This document shows, piece by piece, positions 1 through 7,194 of a stretch of 35,067 bases of DNA. Origin of the DNA: Shouchella shacheensis (GTDB lineage Bacteria; Bacillota; Bacilli; Bacillales; Bacillaceae_D). Position numbers and translations under genes: made by a program. Below the pieces are notes generated by a model. That model worked only from the letters and a program-made list of their open reading frames with translations. It was not told where the DNA came from and did not search any database. The stretch covers positions 9,576 to 44,642 of the forward strand of contig NZ_KQ947399.1 in assembly GCF_001484965.1 (NCBI RefSeq), written 5' to 3'. Positions within the stretch are counted from its first letter, which is position 1. Every line of letters begins with the position of its first letter.

Positions 1-40
1 GGGCGAAAAATCTCGACGCTCCTACCCGCCGTAGCTAGAC
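1..40 (-). repeat. Dispersed hairpin repeat, partial head end (type A)
   Basis: Read on the minus strand, this is the first 40 bases of the repeat: it starts GTCTAGCTACGGCGGGT and runs off the left edge of the window. It is the outermost visible unit of a tandem array upstream of pdp. Confidence 0.8.
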
Positions 41-164
41 AAAGAAAAGCGAAGGCGGGTTGGTCAGGAGCGAGAATGTTGGAGACCTGACAACAGAAAT
101 CCCGGTTTTGGCTAACGCTTGCCAGGGCGAAAAATCTCGACGCTCCTACCCGCCGTAGCTAGAC
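41..164 (-). repeat. Dispersed hairpin repeat, full 124-bp unit (type A)
   Basis: This is a complete unit on the minus strand. Its ends can pair: GGCGGGT-A-GGAGCG at the head is complementary to CGCTCC...ACCCGCC at the tail. An inner helix (CCTGGC with GTCAGG) sits between them. The next unit repeats it at a period of exactly 124 bp with only single-base differences visible (for example A85 versus G209). No coding function is seen. Confidence 0.85.
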
Positions 165-288
165 AAAGAAAAGCGAAGGCGGGTTGGTCAGGAGCGAGAA
201 TGTTGGAGGCCTGACAACAGAAATCCCGGTTTTGGCTAACGCTTGCCAGGGCGAAAAATCTCGACGCTCCTACCCGCCGCAGCTAGAC
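165..288 (-). repeat. Dispersed hairpin repeat, second full 124-bp unit (type A)
   Basis: This is a near-identical tandem copy of the preceding unit. Differences include the third base of GGCCTG near 209 and CGCAGC instead of CGTAGC near 279. The near identity points to recent tandem duplication or recent homogenisation. Confidence 0.85.
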
Positions 289-372
289 AAAGAAGCGGAG
301 GCGGGTCACAGAAGGCCCGGCCTTGGCTTGATCTGGCGGCGTGAAGGACTTCGAGCGAGTGGGCGCCGAAGC
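289..372 (-). repeat. Chimeric hairpin repeat (type B head, type A tail), abutting the pdp leader
   Basis: On the minus strand the head reads GGCGCCCACTCGCTCGAAGT, like the type B copy near 15.8 kb. The tail reads ACCCGCCTCCGCTTC, like type A. The two ends therefore no longer pair, unlike every other full copy. The unit stops about 15 bases before the pdp ribosome binding site. It is best explained as a recombinant or truncated unit. Confidence 0.6.
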
Positions 373-400
373 GAAGAGAATAAAGAAAGGGGAGCGGACA

Positions 401-1699
401 ATGAGGATGGTAGACCTGATTGAGAAAAAGCGGGACGGAGAGGCGTTAACAAAAGAAGAAATCGAATGGATGGTTGCAGGATACACGAACGATGAAATTC
501 CTGATTACCAAATGGCGGCACTTTCCATGGCGATCTATTTTCAAAACATGACCCCAAAGGAACGGGCGGAGCTTACGATTGCGATGGCGAATTCCGGGGA
601 TACGATTGACCTGTCAGGAATTGACGGTATCAAAGTCGACAAACACTCGACCGGTGGGGTTGGCGACAAAACCACCATTGCTCTCGCACCACTTGTCGCC
701 TCGCTTGGCGTCCCCGTCGCTAAAATGTCGGGGCGTGGCCTCGGGCACACGGGAGGAACGATTGACAAATTGGAAGCGATTCCGAATTTCACTTGTGAAA
801 TCGATACGGAGCAGTTCCTTTCCCTCGTCAATGAGAATAAGCTCGCCGTCGTCGGGCAAACGGGCAACCTTACCCCTGCAGATAAAAAACTTTACGGTCT
901 CCGCGATGTCACAGGAACGGTGAACGCTCTTGGCTTAATCGCCAGCTCCATCATGAGCAAGAAAATCGCTTCAGGGGCAGATGCGATCGTACTTGATGTG
1001 AAAACCGGGTCAGGTGCTTTTATGAACAGCCTTGAGGACGCGAAAGAGCTTGCAAAAGCGATGGTTGATATCGGCAATGACATTGGCCGTAAAACGGTGG
1101 CCATCATTTCTGACATGAACCAGCCGCTCGGTCGGACGGTCGGAAACGCGCTTGAAATCCAGGAAGCGATTGACGTCGTCAAAGGAGGCGGGCCCGAGGA
1201 CGTTCGCGAGCTCTGTCTCACCCTTGGCAGTCAAATGGTCTACTTGGCAGAGAAAGCGAACTCGGTGGAAGAGGCGAGAAGCATGCTTAAAGAAGCCATG
1301 GCCTCTGGGGCAGCGGCGAAGACATTAAAAACATTTATCGCCGCTCAAAACGGGGACGACAGCGTCGTGGACGATCCAAAGAAGCTGCCGCAGGCGACGT
1401 ATACACATGAAATTAAGGCCAATGAAACAGGTTATGTTAAAGTTATTGCCGCAAATAAAGTCGGTGTGGCAGCGATGCAGCTTGGAGCAGGACGCGCAAC
1501 GAAAGAAGATACGATTGATCTTGCCGTGGGGCTTGTGATGAACAAAAAAATCGGGGATTATGTGGAAGCAGGAGAATCGCTTGTCACCCTCCATGCCAAT
1601 CAAGAAGTGGTAGATGATGTTGTCGAGGTGGTTATGAGCGCCTATGAGTTCAGCAAGGAAACCATAGACAAACCAACGCTTATCTATAAACAAATGTGA
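401..1699 (+). CDS. pdp: Pyrimidine-nucleoside phosphorylase
   Basis: This enzyme phosphorolyses uridine, thymidine and deoxyuridine to the free base and (deoxy)ribose-1-phosphate in cytosolic nucleoside salvage. The 432-residue product matches the family's usual length and closely resembles remembered Bacillus Pdp from its first residues ([10 protein letters not shown]). It contains the phosphate-site segment KHSTGG and the family signature [11 protein letters not shown] followed by IDKLE, and ends with the family's C-terminal alpha/beta domain. The ATG at 401 is chosen because AAAGGGGAG lies at 386-394; an in-frame GTG at 341 lies in the repeat-derived leader and has no such site. A strong terminator follows directly. 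In other Bacillus it normally sits with deoB and pupG just upstream of dacF; here several genes separate it from dacF. Confidence 0.95.
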   Translation: MRMVDLIEKKRDGEALTKEEIEWMVAGYTNDEIPDYQMAALSMAIYFQNMTPKERAELTIAMANSGDTIDLSGIDGIKVDKHSTGGVGDKTTIALAPLVASLGVPVAKMSGRGLGHTGGTIDKLEAIPNFTCEIDTEQFLSLVNENKLAVVGQTGNLTPADKKLYGLRDVTGTVNALGLIASSIMSKKIASGADAIVLDVKTGSGAFMNSLEDAKELAKAMVDIGNDIGRKTVAIISDMNQPLGRTVGNALEIQEAIDVVKGGGPEDVRELCLTLGSQMVYLAEKANSVEEARSMLKEAMASGAAAKTLKTFIAAQNGDDSVVDDPKKLPQATYTHEIKANETGYVKVIAANKVGVAAMQLGAGRATKEDTIDLAVGLVMNKKIGDYVEAGESLVTLHANQEVVDDVVEVVMSAYEFSKETIDKPTLIYKQM

Positions 1700-1730
1700 A
1701 AAAGGCGCCGGACCAAGTCCGGTGCCTTTT
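1700..1730 (+). terminator. Rho-independent terminator of pdp
   Basis: The hairpin pairs AAAGGCGCCGGAC with GTCCGGTGCCTTT around a CAA loop, and the T-run ends at 1730. A dispersed repeat begins at the next base. Confidence 0.9.
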
Positions 1731-1857
1731 GTCTAGCTCCAGCGGGTAAGAGCTTCGAGGTTTTTCGCCCTGGCAAGCCTTAGCCAAAACCAGGAGTTCT
1801 TTGTCAGGTCTCCAACATTGTCGCTCCTGCCCAACCCGCCTGCGCTTGTCGTTTTCG
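1731..1857 (+). repeat. Dispersed hairpin repeat, type A, plus orientation
   Basis: It begins GTCTAGCTCCAGCGGGT immediately after the pdp terminator T-run and ends near the convergent gene's stop codon with AACCCGCCTGCGCTT. Head AGCGGGT can pair with tail ACCCGCCT. An inner helix CCTGG/CCAGG, or alternatively CCTGGC/GTCAGG, is present. It has the same architecture as the array at the left edge, in the opposite orientation. Confidence 0.8.
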
Positions 1858-2283
1858 CTACGTAAATGAAACCGTTTCGGGGGTGTCGTCCTTGCTGTTC
1901 ATTAAGCGAATCGTCTCTGGCTGAAGTTCTAAAATGATCATGCTCTCATCCTCCGGCCCGTCAAAATAGAGCCCCATCGTGTCATTCCAAAAACGCTCGC
2001 GCCACTCTTTGCCTTCTCGGATGACCGCTTTGCCTTGAAATTCAATGAACTCATCACCAAACCCCTCCCCGTCATAGCCGAGGAGGACATGGATGGCTGG
2101 ATTTTCCTCCACTTCTTCTGTCTTATACGTTTCCTTACTCGTCGGGGTAAAGAGGGTAAATTTTTCATGGAAGAACGTCATATAGCGGGAGTGCGGCTTT
2201 CCGTTTTTCACTGTTGCAAGCGAACCAACCTTGTAATCGTCCATAATCGCTAAGGCTCGCTCTTTAGCATCTAGTTTATTCAT
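1858..2283 (-). CDS. General-stress FMN-binding split-barrel protein (pyridoxamine 5'-phosphate oxidase family, YdaG-like)
   Basis: The 141-residue protein resembles B. subtilis YdaG (general stress protein 26). The segment KVGSLATVKNGKPHSRYMTFF near residues 17-38 is the flavin-binding first strand pair of the split barrel. LLGYDGEGFGDEFIEFQGKA follows around residues 67-88. Proteins of this fold bind FMN or a related cofactor; the substrate of this subgroup is not known. The start is supported by AAAGGAGA seven bases upstream on the minus strand. It is transcribed divergently from the Ohr-type gene, and the two share a palindromic GTTTAAAC between them. The stop codon abuts the dispersed repeat. 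YdaG belongs to the sigma-B regulon in B. subtilis, so stress control is a reasonable inference. Confidence 0.85.
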   Translation of the reverse strand: MNKLDAKERALAIMDDYKVGSLATVKNGKPHSRYMTFFHEKFTLFTPTSKETYKTEEVEENPAIHVLLGYDGEGFGDEFIEFQGKAVIREGKEWRERFWNDTMGLYFDGPEDESMIILELQPETIRLMNSKDDTPETVSFT

Positions 2284-2358
2284 GATAGAAATCTCCTTTC
2301 CTTTCTTAAACTAGTCGTAGTATTCCTGTTCACAGCAAAATAAAACCTCAAAACGCAT

Positions 2359-2384
2359 GTTTAAACTTTCTCCCTAACGTGTAT
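2359..2384 (+). promoter_or_regulatory. Candidate sigma-B promoter of the Ohr-type gene
   Basis: GTTTAA (2359-2364), a 14-base spacer and GTGTAT (2379-2384) match the Bacillus sigma-B consensus GTTTAA-N12-15-GGGTAT with one mismatch. The -35 lies inside GTTTAAAC, so the same bases offer a GTTTAA on the minus strand facing the YdaG-like gene. The minus-strand -10 (GGTTTT) is weaker. Confidence 0.5.
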
Positions 2385-2439
2385 ACAGTAAGTGAACGAT
2401 TTAATGAATCCAATGAGTGATAAAAGGAGTGTTTTTCTG

Positions 2440-2853
2440 ATGGCAGATATCGTATACACATCAAAAGCGACAGCACAGGGTGGCCGTGAAGGGCATGTGG
2501 CCTCCGATGACAAAAACATTGACATTGATCTTGTGAAACCAGGGTCAAAACAGGAAGGCACGAATCCAGAGCAGCTGTTTGCCGCTGGGTATGCTTCTTG
2601 CTTTGACGGTGCATTGAATCTCATGGCATCGAATGCAAACAAAGAGATTGAGTCTACAACGACTGCCCATGTTTCCCTTGTTAAAGATCCTAGCGATGAC
2701 GGATTTCAAATTGGGGCTGAGTTAGAAGTCTCCATCAAAGGCGTTTCCCAAGATGAGGCGCAGGACCTCGTGGAAAAAGCGCATAACTTCTGCCCATACT
2801 CAAAAGCAACGCGTGGGAACATTCAAGTGAAGCTAACAGCTAAAGCGGAATAA
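2440..2853 (+). CDS. Organic hydroperoxide resistance protein (Ohr/OsmC family)
   Basis: This 137-residue thiol peroxidase reduces organic hydroperoxides in the cytosol. The two redox cysteines are in the expected places: Cys54 in GYASCFDGAL and Cys118 in HNFCPYSKATRGN. The N-terminus (MADIVYTSKATAQGGREGHV) and length are typical of Ohr. The ATG at 2440 follows AAAAGGAG by nine bases. A sigma-B-like promoter lies upstream, which agrees with the known sigma-B control of B. subtilis OhrB; no OhrR regulator gene is adjacent. The next gene starts 16 bases after the stop, so the two are probably co-transcribed. Confidence 0.92.
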   Translation: MADIVYTSKATAQGGREGHVASDDKNIDIDLVKPGSKQEGTNPEQLFAAGYASCFDGALNLMASNANKEIESTTTAHVSLVKDPSDDGFQIGAELEVSIKGVSQDEAQDLVEKAHNFCPYSKATRGNIQVKLTAKAE

Positions 2854-2869
2854 TAAGGGGGATGATCGT

Positions 2870-3661
2870 TTGTCACTAGCAAAGAACCTCAAGCATTTAA
2901 GGCAAATTCATTGCGAGGACGGTTGCTTAAGTATTTATTTACGTACCAATCAGGCAAGCACGGACCAGCAAAAAGGCGAATGGAAAATTCGATTGAAGAA
3001 TGGGCTGAAAAAGCTAGAAGAATATTTGCAGGCAAGTGACAATGATACAGAACTCAAGGCGTTCCAAAAACTGAAGAAACAAGCGGAAGCACAAATTACG
3101 GATTTGCAACCGGCGATGCCAAAAGCTGTCGTTTTTATCGGCTCTGCTACGGGAGAGGTGCAGTTGACGAAACTTCAAGTGCCTGTGGAAAACGAGTTCC
3201 GCTGGGAGAGACAGCCTGTTGTTGACCAATTAGAGACACTGCAAGCCACCTATCCACGCTCTGGCATTCTCCTTATCCAAAAAACAGACGTGATCGCTGT
3301 TGAGACAAGCCTTGGAGAAGTAGAGGAAGAGAGAACGTATTCCTGGGATATTGAAACAGAGGACTGGAAGGAGTATGTGGGCTCCGGCTCAAGTGAAAAT
3401 GTCGGGGCTGCACTCCATCGTGACCAGTTCGACGATCGCTTTGATGCGAATCAACAGCGCTGGTTCAAGCAGCTAGCTGCAAAGATCGATAAGCGAGCGA
3501 AAGACCGCGGGTGGAACTCCGTCCATCTCGTTGGGTCACCGGACCAAACAACTGAATTTGAGCGGCAGCTGACGTTTAAAGAGGTGGTTGTCGTGAAGAA
3601 GAATTTAGCGAAGCTCAGATCCCATCAGATCGTGGATGAAGTATTTGAGCCGAGTGCTTAA
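2870..3661 (+). CDS. VLRF1/aeRF1-type release-factor-like protein
   Basis: The 263-residue cytosolic protein resembles, as I recall them, Firmicute proteins annotated as VLRF1 family aeRF1-type release factors, bacterial relatives of eukaryotic eRF1/Vms1. Visible features are the N-terminal CEDGCLSIYL strand with a following basic helix (residues 15-50), a central strand KAVVFIGSATGE, and a segment GSGSSENVGAALHRDQFDDRFDANQQRWFKQLA (about 172-205) rich in Arg, Asp and Gln, in the position where the family has its loop of interest. Vms1 relatives release peptides from stalled ribosomes; activity of this branch is inferred. The start is TTG at 2870 with AAGGGGGAT eight bases upstream; no ATG fits. 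A terminator follows. Pairing with a peroxidase suggests a stress setting. Confidence 0.7.
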   Translation: MSLAKNLKHLRQIHCEDGCLSIYLRTNQASTDQQKGEWKIRLKNGLKKLEEYLQASDNDTELKAFQKLKKQAEAQITDLQPAMPKAVVFIGSATGEVQLTKLQVPVENEFRWERQPVVDQLETLQATYPRSGILLIQKTDVIAVETSLGEVEEERTYSWDIETEDWKEYVGSGSSENVGAALHRDQFDDRFDANQQRWFKQLAAKIDKRAKDRGWNSVHLVGSPDQTTEFERQLTFKEVVVVKKNLAKLRSHQIVDEVFEPSA

Positions 3662-3670
3662 TAAATCAAA

Positions 3671-3712
3671 AGCCTTGCCAAAGTCTCGATAGACGTTGGC
3701 AAGGCTTATTTG
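3671..3712 (+). terminator. Terminator after the ohr/VLRF1 pair
   Basis: An 11-bp perfect stem, AGCCTTGCCAA with TTGGCAAGGCT, is followed by TATTTGTGTG. The T-run is short, so efficiency is uncertain. Confidence 0.75.
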
Positions 3713-3756
3713 TGTGTGTCAGAAAACTAAATAGTTCGGCTGTCGAATCAAATCTG

Positions 3757-3785
3757 TTGACAGGTCCCCAACGGTTCATTATAAT
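3757..3785 (+). promoter_or_regulatory. Consensus sigma-A promoter of the tetR-efflux operon
   Basis: TTGACA (3757-3762), a 17-base spacer and TATAAT (3780-3785) are a perfect vegetative promoter. A promoter this strong ahead of a repressor-pump pair implies that repression sets its output. Confidence 0.88.
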
Positions 3786-3813
3786 CGTCACGTAGAGAAA
3801 ACCAATGGGTTTT

Positions 3814-3824
3814 TGAGTGACTCA
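3814..3824 (+). promoter_or_regulatory. Possible TetR operator
   Basis: The near-palindrome TGAGTGACTCA lies about 28 bases downstream of the -10, between the promoter and the regulator start. This is where an autorepressing TetR protein commonly binds. No second copy was seen. Confidence 0.4.
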
Positions 3825-3861
3825 CTGGTTTAGTGGGCCATGAAAGGGGAGGGTTCTCCTG

Positions 3862-4731
3862 ATGAAAGAGAAGATTCTACAGCAAGCGTTGAAACTCTTT
3901 TCCAATGAGGGATATTTTTCGACGCCGATGCAAAAAATTGCCCAGCAATGTGGCATTTCAAAAGCGTCATTATATAAGCAGTTTGAATCCAAAGAAGATT
4001 TGTTGATCCAAGCGTTTGAGTATAGTTTAAAGCAAATGTTTCACCGGGCGATGAGCATTAATCTCGATTCGTCCCTATCCAAAATGGAACAACTCGAACA
4101 AAAAATTGTGCTTGAGCTCGAAGTCAATAAAGAGCAGCGAGCGTTCATTCAAATGATTGTGCGCAGCTTGCCCAAGGAGCATAATAAAGAAGTCATTGGA
4201 TTGATGAAACGAACACGATCCGCTCTGCTCAACTGGCACCGAGACTCCCTGCTTGAGGCTTTTGGAGAGGAAATTGGTTCGAATGTCTGGGACCTGGTGC
4301 TCGTGTTCCAAGGAACCCTTCGTGAGTACGTGACACTCGTGGTTGACGATAAAAAGAAGCTCTCGCCGCCACTGATCGCAGAGCAAATCGTGAAGATGCT
4401 TCAGACGCTTGTAGAGCATACCAAGAGCTGGCCTGAGGTTCTGACGGAATCTGCGATGAGTGATGTCAAAGAGCAAAACCATAAGCTTCATATTAGCAAC
4501 GAAGAACGCCTGCAAGAACTCGCCAGGCGGATGGTTCAAAAGGTAGAAGCCACTTGCTCTCTTCCCCAAGGTTCCAATGTCCATAAGGCAGCCTATGAGC
4601 TGCAAGAGCAACTAGAAAGAGAAGAACCGAAACCTTACTTGGTGGAAGCTCTTGCTCTATATATCCTGACGCATGTAGATATTAAGGATGAAATCGAAAC
4701 GGTGCAGGCGCTTTTAAACGCCTCCCCGTAA
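3862..4731 (+). CDS. TetR-family transcriptional regulator of the adjacent efflux pump
   Basis: The helix-turn-helix is at residues 1-47 (KILQQALKLFSNEGYFSTPMQKIAQQCGISKASLYKQFESKEDLL), the standard TetR DNA-binding domain. The protein is 289 residues, longer than the usual 190-220. About 90 extra C-terminal residues, from roughly 200 onward, are helical and charged (EERLQELARRMVQKVEAT and so on); I do not recognise them. The ATG is at 3862 with AAAGGGGAGGG upstream. The gene is 19 bases from the MFS pump and shares its promoter, the arrangement of autoregulated repressor-pump operons such as lmrA-lmrB in B. subtilis. The ligand is unknown. Confidence 0.88.
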   Translation: MKEKILQQALKLFSNEGYFSTPMQKIAQQCGISKASLYKQFESKEDLLIQAFEYSLKQMFHRAMSINLDSSLSKMEQLEQKIVLELEVNKEQRAFIQMIVRSLPKEHNKEVIGLMKRTRSALLNWHRDSLLEAFGEEIGSNVWDLVLVFQGTLREYVTLVVDDKKKLSPPLIAEQIVKMLQTLVEHTKSWPEVLTESAMSDVKEQNHKLHISNEERLQELARRMVQKVEATCSLPQGSNVHKAAYELQEQLEREEPKPYLVEALALYILTHVDIKDEIETVQALLNASP

Positions 4732-4750
4732 ATAAAGAAGGTACAAATGT

Positions 4751-6211
4751 ATGAATAACCGAAAACCAACTGAACCAGCTTCGTTTAACAAGAAACCAAT
4801 CGTTGCGGTCTTGCTCGTGGGCGCCTTTGTGGCGATTCTCAACCAAACCCTTTTAACGACCGCCTTGCCTCATTTAATGGACGATTTGGCCATTAACGAG
4901 AATCAGGCCCAATGGGTCACGACGAGTTTCATGCTGGTGAATGGGATTATGATCCCGATTACGGCTTTTTTAATTGAAAAATTTTCATCACGTTCGCTTT
5001 TCTTATTCGCAATGACTTTGTTTGCCGCTGGAACGCTTCTCTGTGCGCTGTCGCCGACGTTCCCCATTTTAATGGTAGGTCGGATTGTACAGGCTGCGGG
5101 CGCTGGGGTGATGATGCCGCTCATGCAAACCGTCTTTCTTCTTATTTTTCCAATCGAACGTCGGGGTGCAGCGATGGGGATGGTTGGACTTGTCATTTCT
5201 TTTGCCCCTGCCATTGGCCCGACGCTGTCCGGGTGGCTTGTCGGCTCCTATCATTGGACGATTCTCTTTTGGATTATTCTTCCGATAGTCATCATAGATA
5301 TCATTGCTGCCATCTTCCTAATGAAAAACGTAACAACGCTTCGGAATCCAAGACTGGATATTAGTTCCATTGTCCTGTCGACGCTCGGGTTCGGTGGCTT
5401 GCTCTATGGGTTTAGCAATGCCGGACAATACAGCTGGGGAAGTATGCTTGTTGTCCTCCCGATAATTATCGGCGTCATCACGCTGATGATGTTCATTTAT
5501 AGACAGCTTCATCTTCAAACGCCTGTTCTTGAGTTTCGCGTTCTTCGGTACAAAGTGTTTACATTGACGACGGTCATCGGGATGCTTGTCTTTGTGGCTC
5601 TTGTCGGACCGGCCACCTTACTGCCGATCTTTATGCAAAATACCCAGGGGTTCAGTGCGCTGGAAACAGGATTAACGATTATGCCTGGAGCCATTTTGAT
5701 GGGGATCATGTCTCCAATCACTGGTCGCATTTTTGATAAAGTCGGGGCTCGAACTCTTTCGATTGTCGGACTTGCGCTCGTGTTTATAACGTCAGCCATG
5801 TACACCAATTTATCGACAACAACCCCCTTGACCTATTTAACCATCGTCTATGCCATTCGCATGTTTGGCGTTTCGCTTGTCATGATGCCCGTCACTACCG
5901 CTGGAATTAACGTGTTGCCGAGGGAGTTAATTCCGCATGGAACGGCGGTCAACAATACATTGCGCCAAGTCTCGGGTTCAATTGGGACAGCGATCCTGGT
6001 GACCGTTATGACCTCTTCGGCTGCCGCCAGTCCGGGGGATGAGAACGCGATGGTTGACGGATTCAACCATGCCTTTATGGTCGCTACGGCTATCGCCTTC
6101 ATTAGCTTAGTTCTAGCGTTTTTCATTAAGCGTAACGAACGTAACGATGGATCGCAGGAACAGGAACAAGAGACACAAGGCTACAATCAAAAGCCAGTCA
6201 CTGAAAGTTAA
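4751..6211 (+). CDS. DHA2-family (EmrB/QacA) multidrug efflux MFS transporter
   Basis: This is a 486-residue integral membrane protein with the length and hydrophobic pattern of 14-helix proton-coupled drug antiporters. Helix 1 is PIVAVLLVGAFVAILNQTLLTTALPHLM, with the DHA2 motif LNQTLLTTALP. Around residues 105-175 come GRIVQAAGAGVMMPLMQ and the antiporter-type motif AIGPTLSGWLVG. The C-terminal tail is polar. It is downstream of and probably repressed by the TetR gene. LmrB-like pumps of this architecture export lincosamides and other cationic or hydrophobic drugs; substrates here are not predictable from sequence. The ribosome binding site AAGGT is moderate. Confidence 0.92.
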   Translation: MNNRKPTEPASFNKKPIVAVLLVGAFVAILNQTLLTTALPHLMDDLAINENQAQWVTTSFMLVNGIMIPITAFLIEKFSSRSLFLFAMTLFAAGTLLCALSPTFPILMVGRIVQAAGAGVMMPLMQTVFLLIFPIERRGAAMGMVGLVISFAPAIGPTLSGWLVGSYHWTILFWIILPIVIIDIIAAIFLMKNVTTLRNPRLDISSIVLSTLGFGGLLYGFSNAGQYSWGSMLVVLPIIIGVITLMMFIYRQLHLQTPVLEFRVLRYKVFTLTTVIGMLVFVALVGPATLLPIFMQNTQGFSALETGLTIMPGAILMGIMSPITGRIFDKVGARTLSIVGLALVFITSAMYTNLSTTTPLTYLTIVYAIRMFGVSLVMMPVTTAGINVLPRELIPHGTAVNNTLRQVSGSIGTAILVTVMTSSAAASPGDENAMVDGFNHAFMVATAIAFISLVLAFFIKRNERNDGSQEQEQETQGYNQKPVTES

Positions 6212-6222
6212 GGGAAAAAGAA

Positions 6223-6248
6223 GTTTGCCTCTCCGTTGAACAGGGTAT
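6223..6248 (+). promoter_or_regulatory. Candidate sigma-B promoter of the DUF2188 gene
   Basis: GTTTGC (6223-6228), a 14-base spacer and a perfect GGGTAT (6243-6248) match the sigma-B consensus. It is 37 bases upstream of the start codon. Confidence 0.6.
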
Positions 6249-6284
6249 TTTATTTGTAGAAGCAGATAGAAGGAGAGATAGACA

Positions 6285-6482
6285 ATGAAGGAATATACGG
6301 TTGTACCAAACAAAGACGCCACCACATGGTATGTAAAAGCGGAGGATGTCGCTCCCATTGAAGAATATGATCGGCAAACAGAAGCCGTGGAAGAGGGAAC
6401 GCGTCTAGCGGAAGTGCACAAACCGAGCAAGCTGATTATTTTTGATGAAAACCATGAAAAACAAGAAATCAAAACGTTTTAA
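6285..6482 (+). CDS. Small DUF2188-domain protein
   Basis: The 65-residue soluble protein begins with MKEYTVVPNKDATTWYVKAED. The tryptophan-centred strand pair, the helix EAVEEGTRLAEVHKPSKLIIFDENHE and the closing basic strand are typical of the DUF2188 fold. Its function is unknown. The start has AGAAGGAGAG eight bases upstream. It stands alone between a good sigma-B-like promoter and its own terminator, so it is likely a monocistronic general-stress gene; the regulation is an inference from the promoter. Confidence 0.8.
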   Translation: MKEYTVVPNKDATTWYVKAEDVAPIEEYDRQTEAVEEGTRLAEVHKPSKLIIFDENHEKQEIKTF

Positions 6483-6487
6483 TCGCG

Positions 6488-6516
6488 AAGCGCAGGTGGA
6501 AGCCTGCGCTTTTCGG
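6488..6516 (+). terminator. Terminator of the DUF2188 gene
   Basis: The stem pairs AAGCGCAGG with CCTGCGCTT around a short purine loop and is followed by TTCGG. The T-run is short. Confidence 0.75.
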
Positions 6517-6568
6517 TTATAAAAGGGAGCATGGCCTCTTCTTCGTAAAATTTTCCTTTCTCCTCTAT

Positions 6569-6582
6569 CGAACGTATGTTAT
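6569..6582 (+). promoter_or_regulatory. LexA(DinR)-box-like site 1
   Basis: CGAACGTATGTTAT agrees with the Bacillus LexA consensus CGAACRNRYGTTYC except at the last two bases. It lies 54-67 bases upstream of the ydjM-like start. Confidence 0.5.
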
Positions 6583-6601
6583 GCTATTTTAGATAAGCAA
6601 A

Positions 6602-6615
6602 CAAACGATCGTTCG
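6602..6615 (+). promoter_or_regulatory. LexA(DinR)-box-like site 2
   Basis: CAAACGATCGTTCG differs from CGAAC-N4-GTTCG by a single base. It lies just upstream of the Shine-Dalgarno sequence, where a bound repressor would block transcription. Confidence 0.55.
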
Positions 6616-6635
6616 ACAGTTAGGAGCAACATACC

Positions 6636-7139
6636 GTGACGGGAAAAACACATATGGTCGGCGGTCTGGTTCTGTGTCAAGCGCTTGATAGCTACGTACT
6701 GACACAAGCAGGCACGCCTCTTTTTTACATAAGCGGCGTGGGCGGGGCTTTGCTTCCAGATATCTGCCACGCTCATTCAAAAATCGGAAGGCGCTTGCCT
6801 ATCGTGTCGCGCGTGATCGCTGCTGTTTTCGGTCATCGTACATTTACGCACAGTCTTCTGTTTCTGGTGCTTGTTTCGTTTCTTTTGAATCTCCTAATGC
6901 CGGATGCAACGATGGTGCAGCTAGGCATCCTGACAGGCGTTATCAGTCATGTCATTCTGGATGCCTGGACGGCCAGAGGCGTTCGTCTTCTCTACCCGCT
7001 CGACTTGCGAATTCGCTTTCCTCTATTCATTCGTACGGGCGGCTGGGGGGAAAGCGTGGTTCTTGGACTTGGCGTTCTTTTTCTTGCCTGGCAGTGGTGG
7101 GGAGACTTCATCCATCTGCTAGTAGGTGCCGTGGCATAA
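6636..7139 (+). CDS. YdjM-like inner-membrane metal-dependent hydrolase family protein
   Basis: The 167-residue membrane protein has hydrophobic segments at about 29-41, 57-66, 73-88, 96-110 and 139-165. Conserved polar residues of the YdjM/DUF457 family are visible: THMVGG (His6), PDICH (Asp42), GHRTFTHS (His67, His72) and SHVILDAW. These could bind metal, but catalysis is not proven for the family. The start is GTG at 6636, nine bases after TAGGAG. E. coli ydjM is LexA-repressed, and two LexA-box-like sequences precede this gene, which supports SOS control. The lipoprotein deacetylase gene begins 55 bases downstream with no terminator between, so co-transcription is possible. Confidence 0.82.
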   Translation: MTGKTHMVGGLVLCQALDSYVLTQAGTPLFYISGVGGALLPDICHAHSKIGRRLPIVSRVIAAVFGHRTFTHSLLFLVLVSFLLNLLMPDATMVQLGILTGVISHVILDAWTARGVRLLYPLDLRIRFPLFIRTGGWGESVVLGLGVLFLAWQWWGDFIHLLVGAVA

Positions 7140-7194
7140 GATGACATCATACCACTCATACTAACTTCAAATAAAGCTAAGGAGATGGAATGAT

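Noticed and set aside
1-372. CRISPR array
   Set aside because: Units are 124 bp and near identical throughout, with no short repeat/variable spacer pattern, and no cas genes are near.
184-423. 79-codon frame through the repeat array into pdp
   Set aside because: It is composed of repeat sequence and the pdp leader; there is no protein signal.
4075-4611. 178-codon minus-strand frame inside the tetR gene
   Set aside because: It is antisense to a well-supported regulator with promoter and ribosome binding site.
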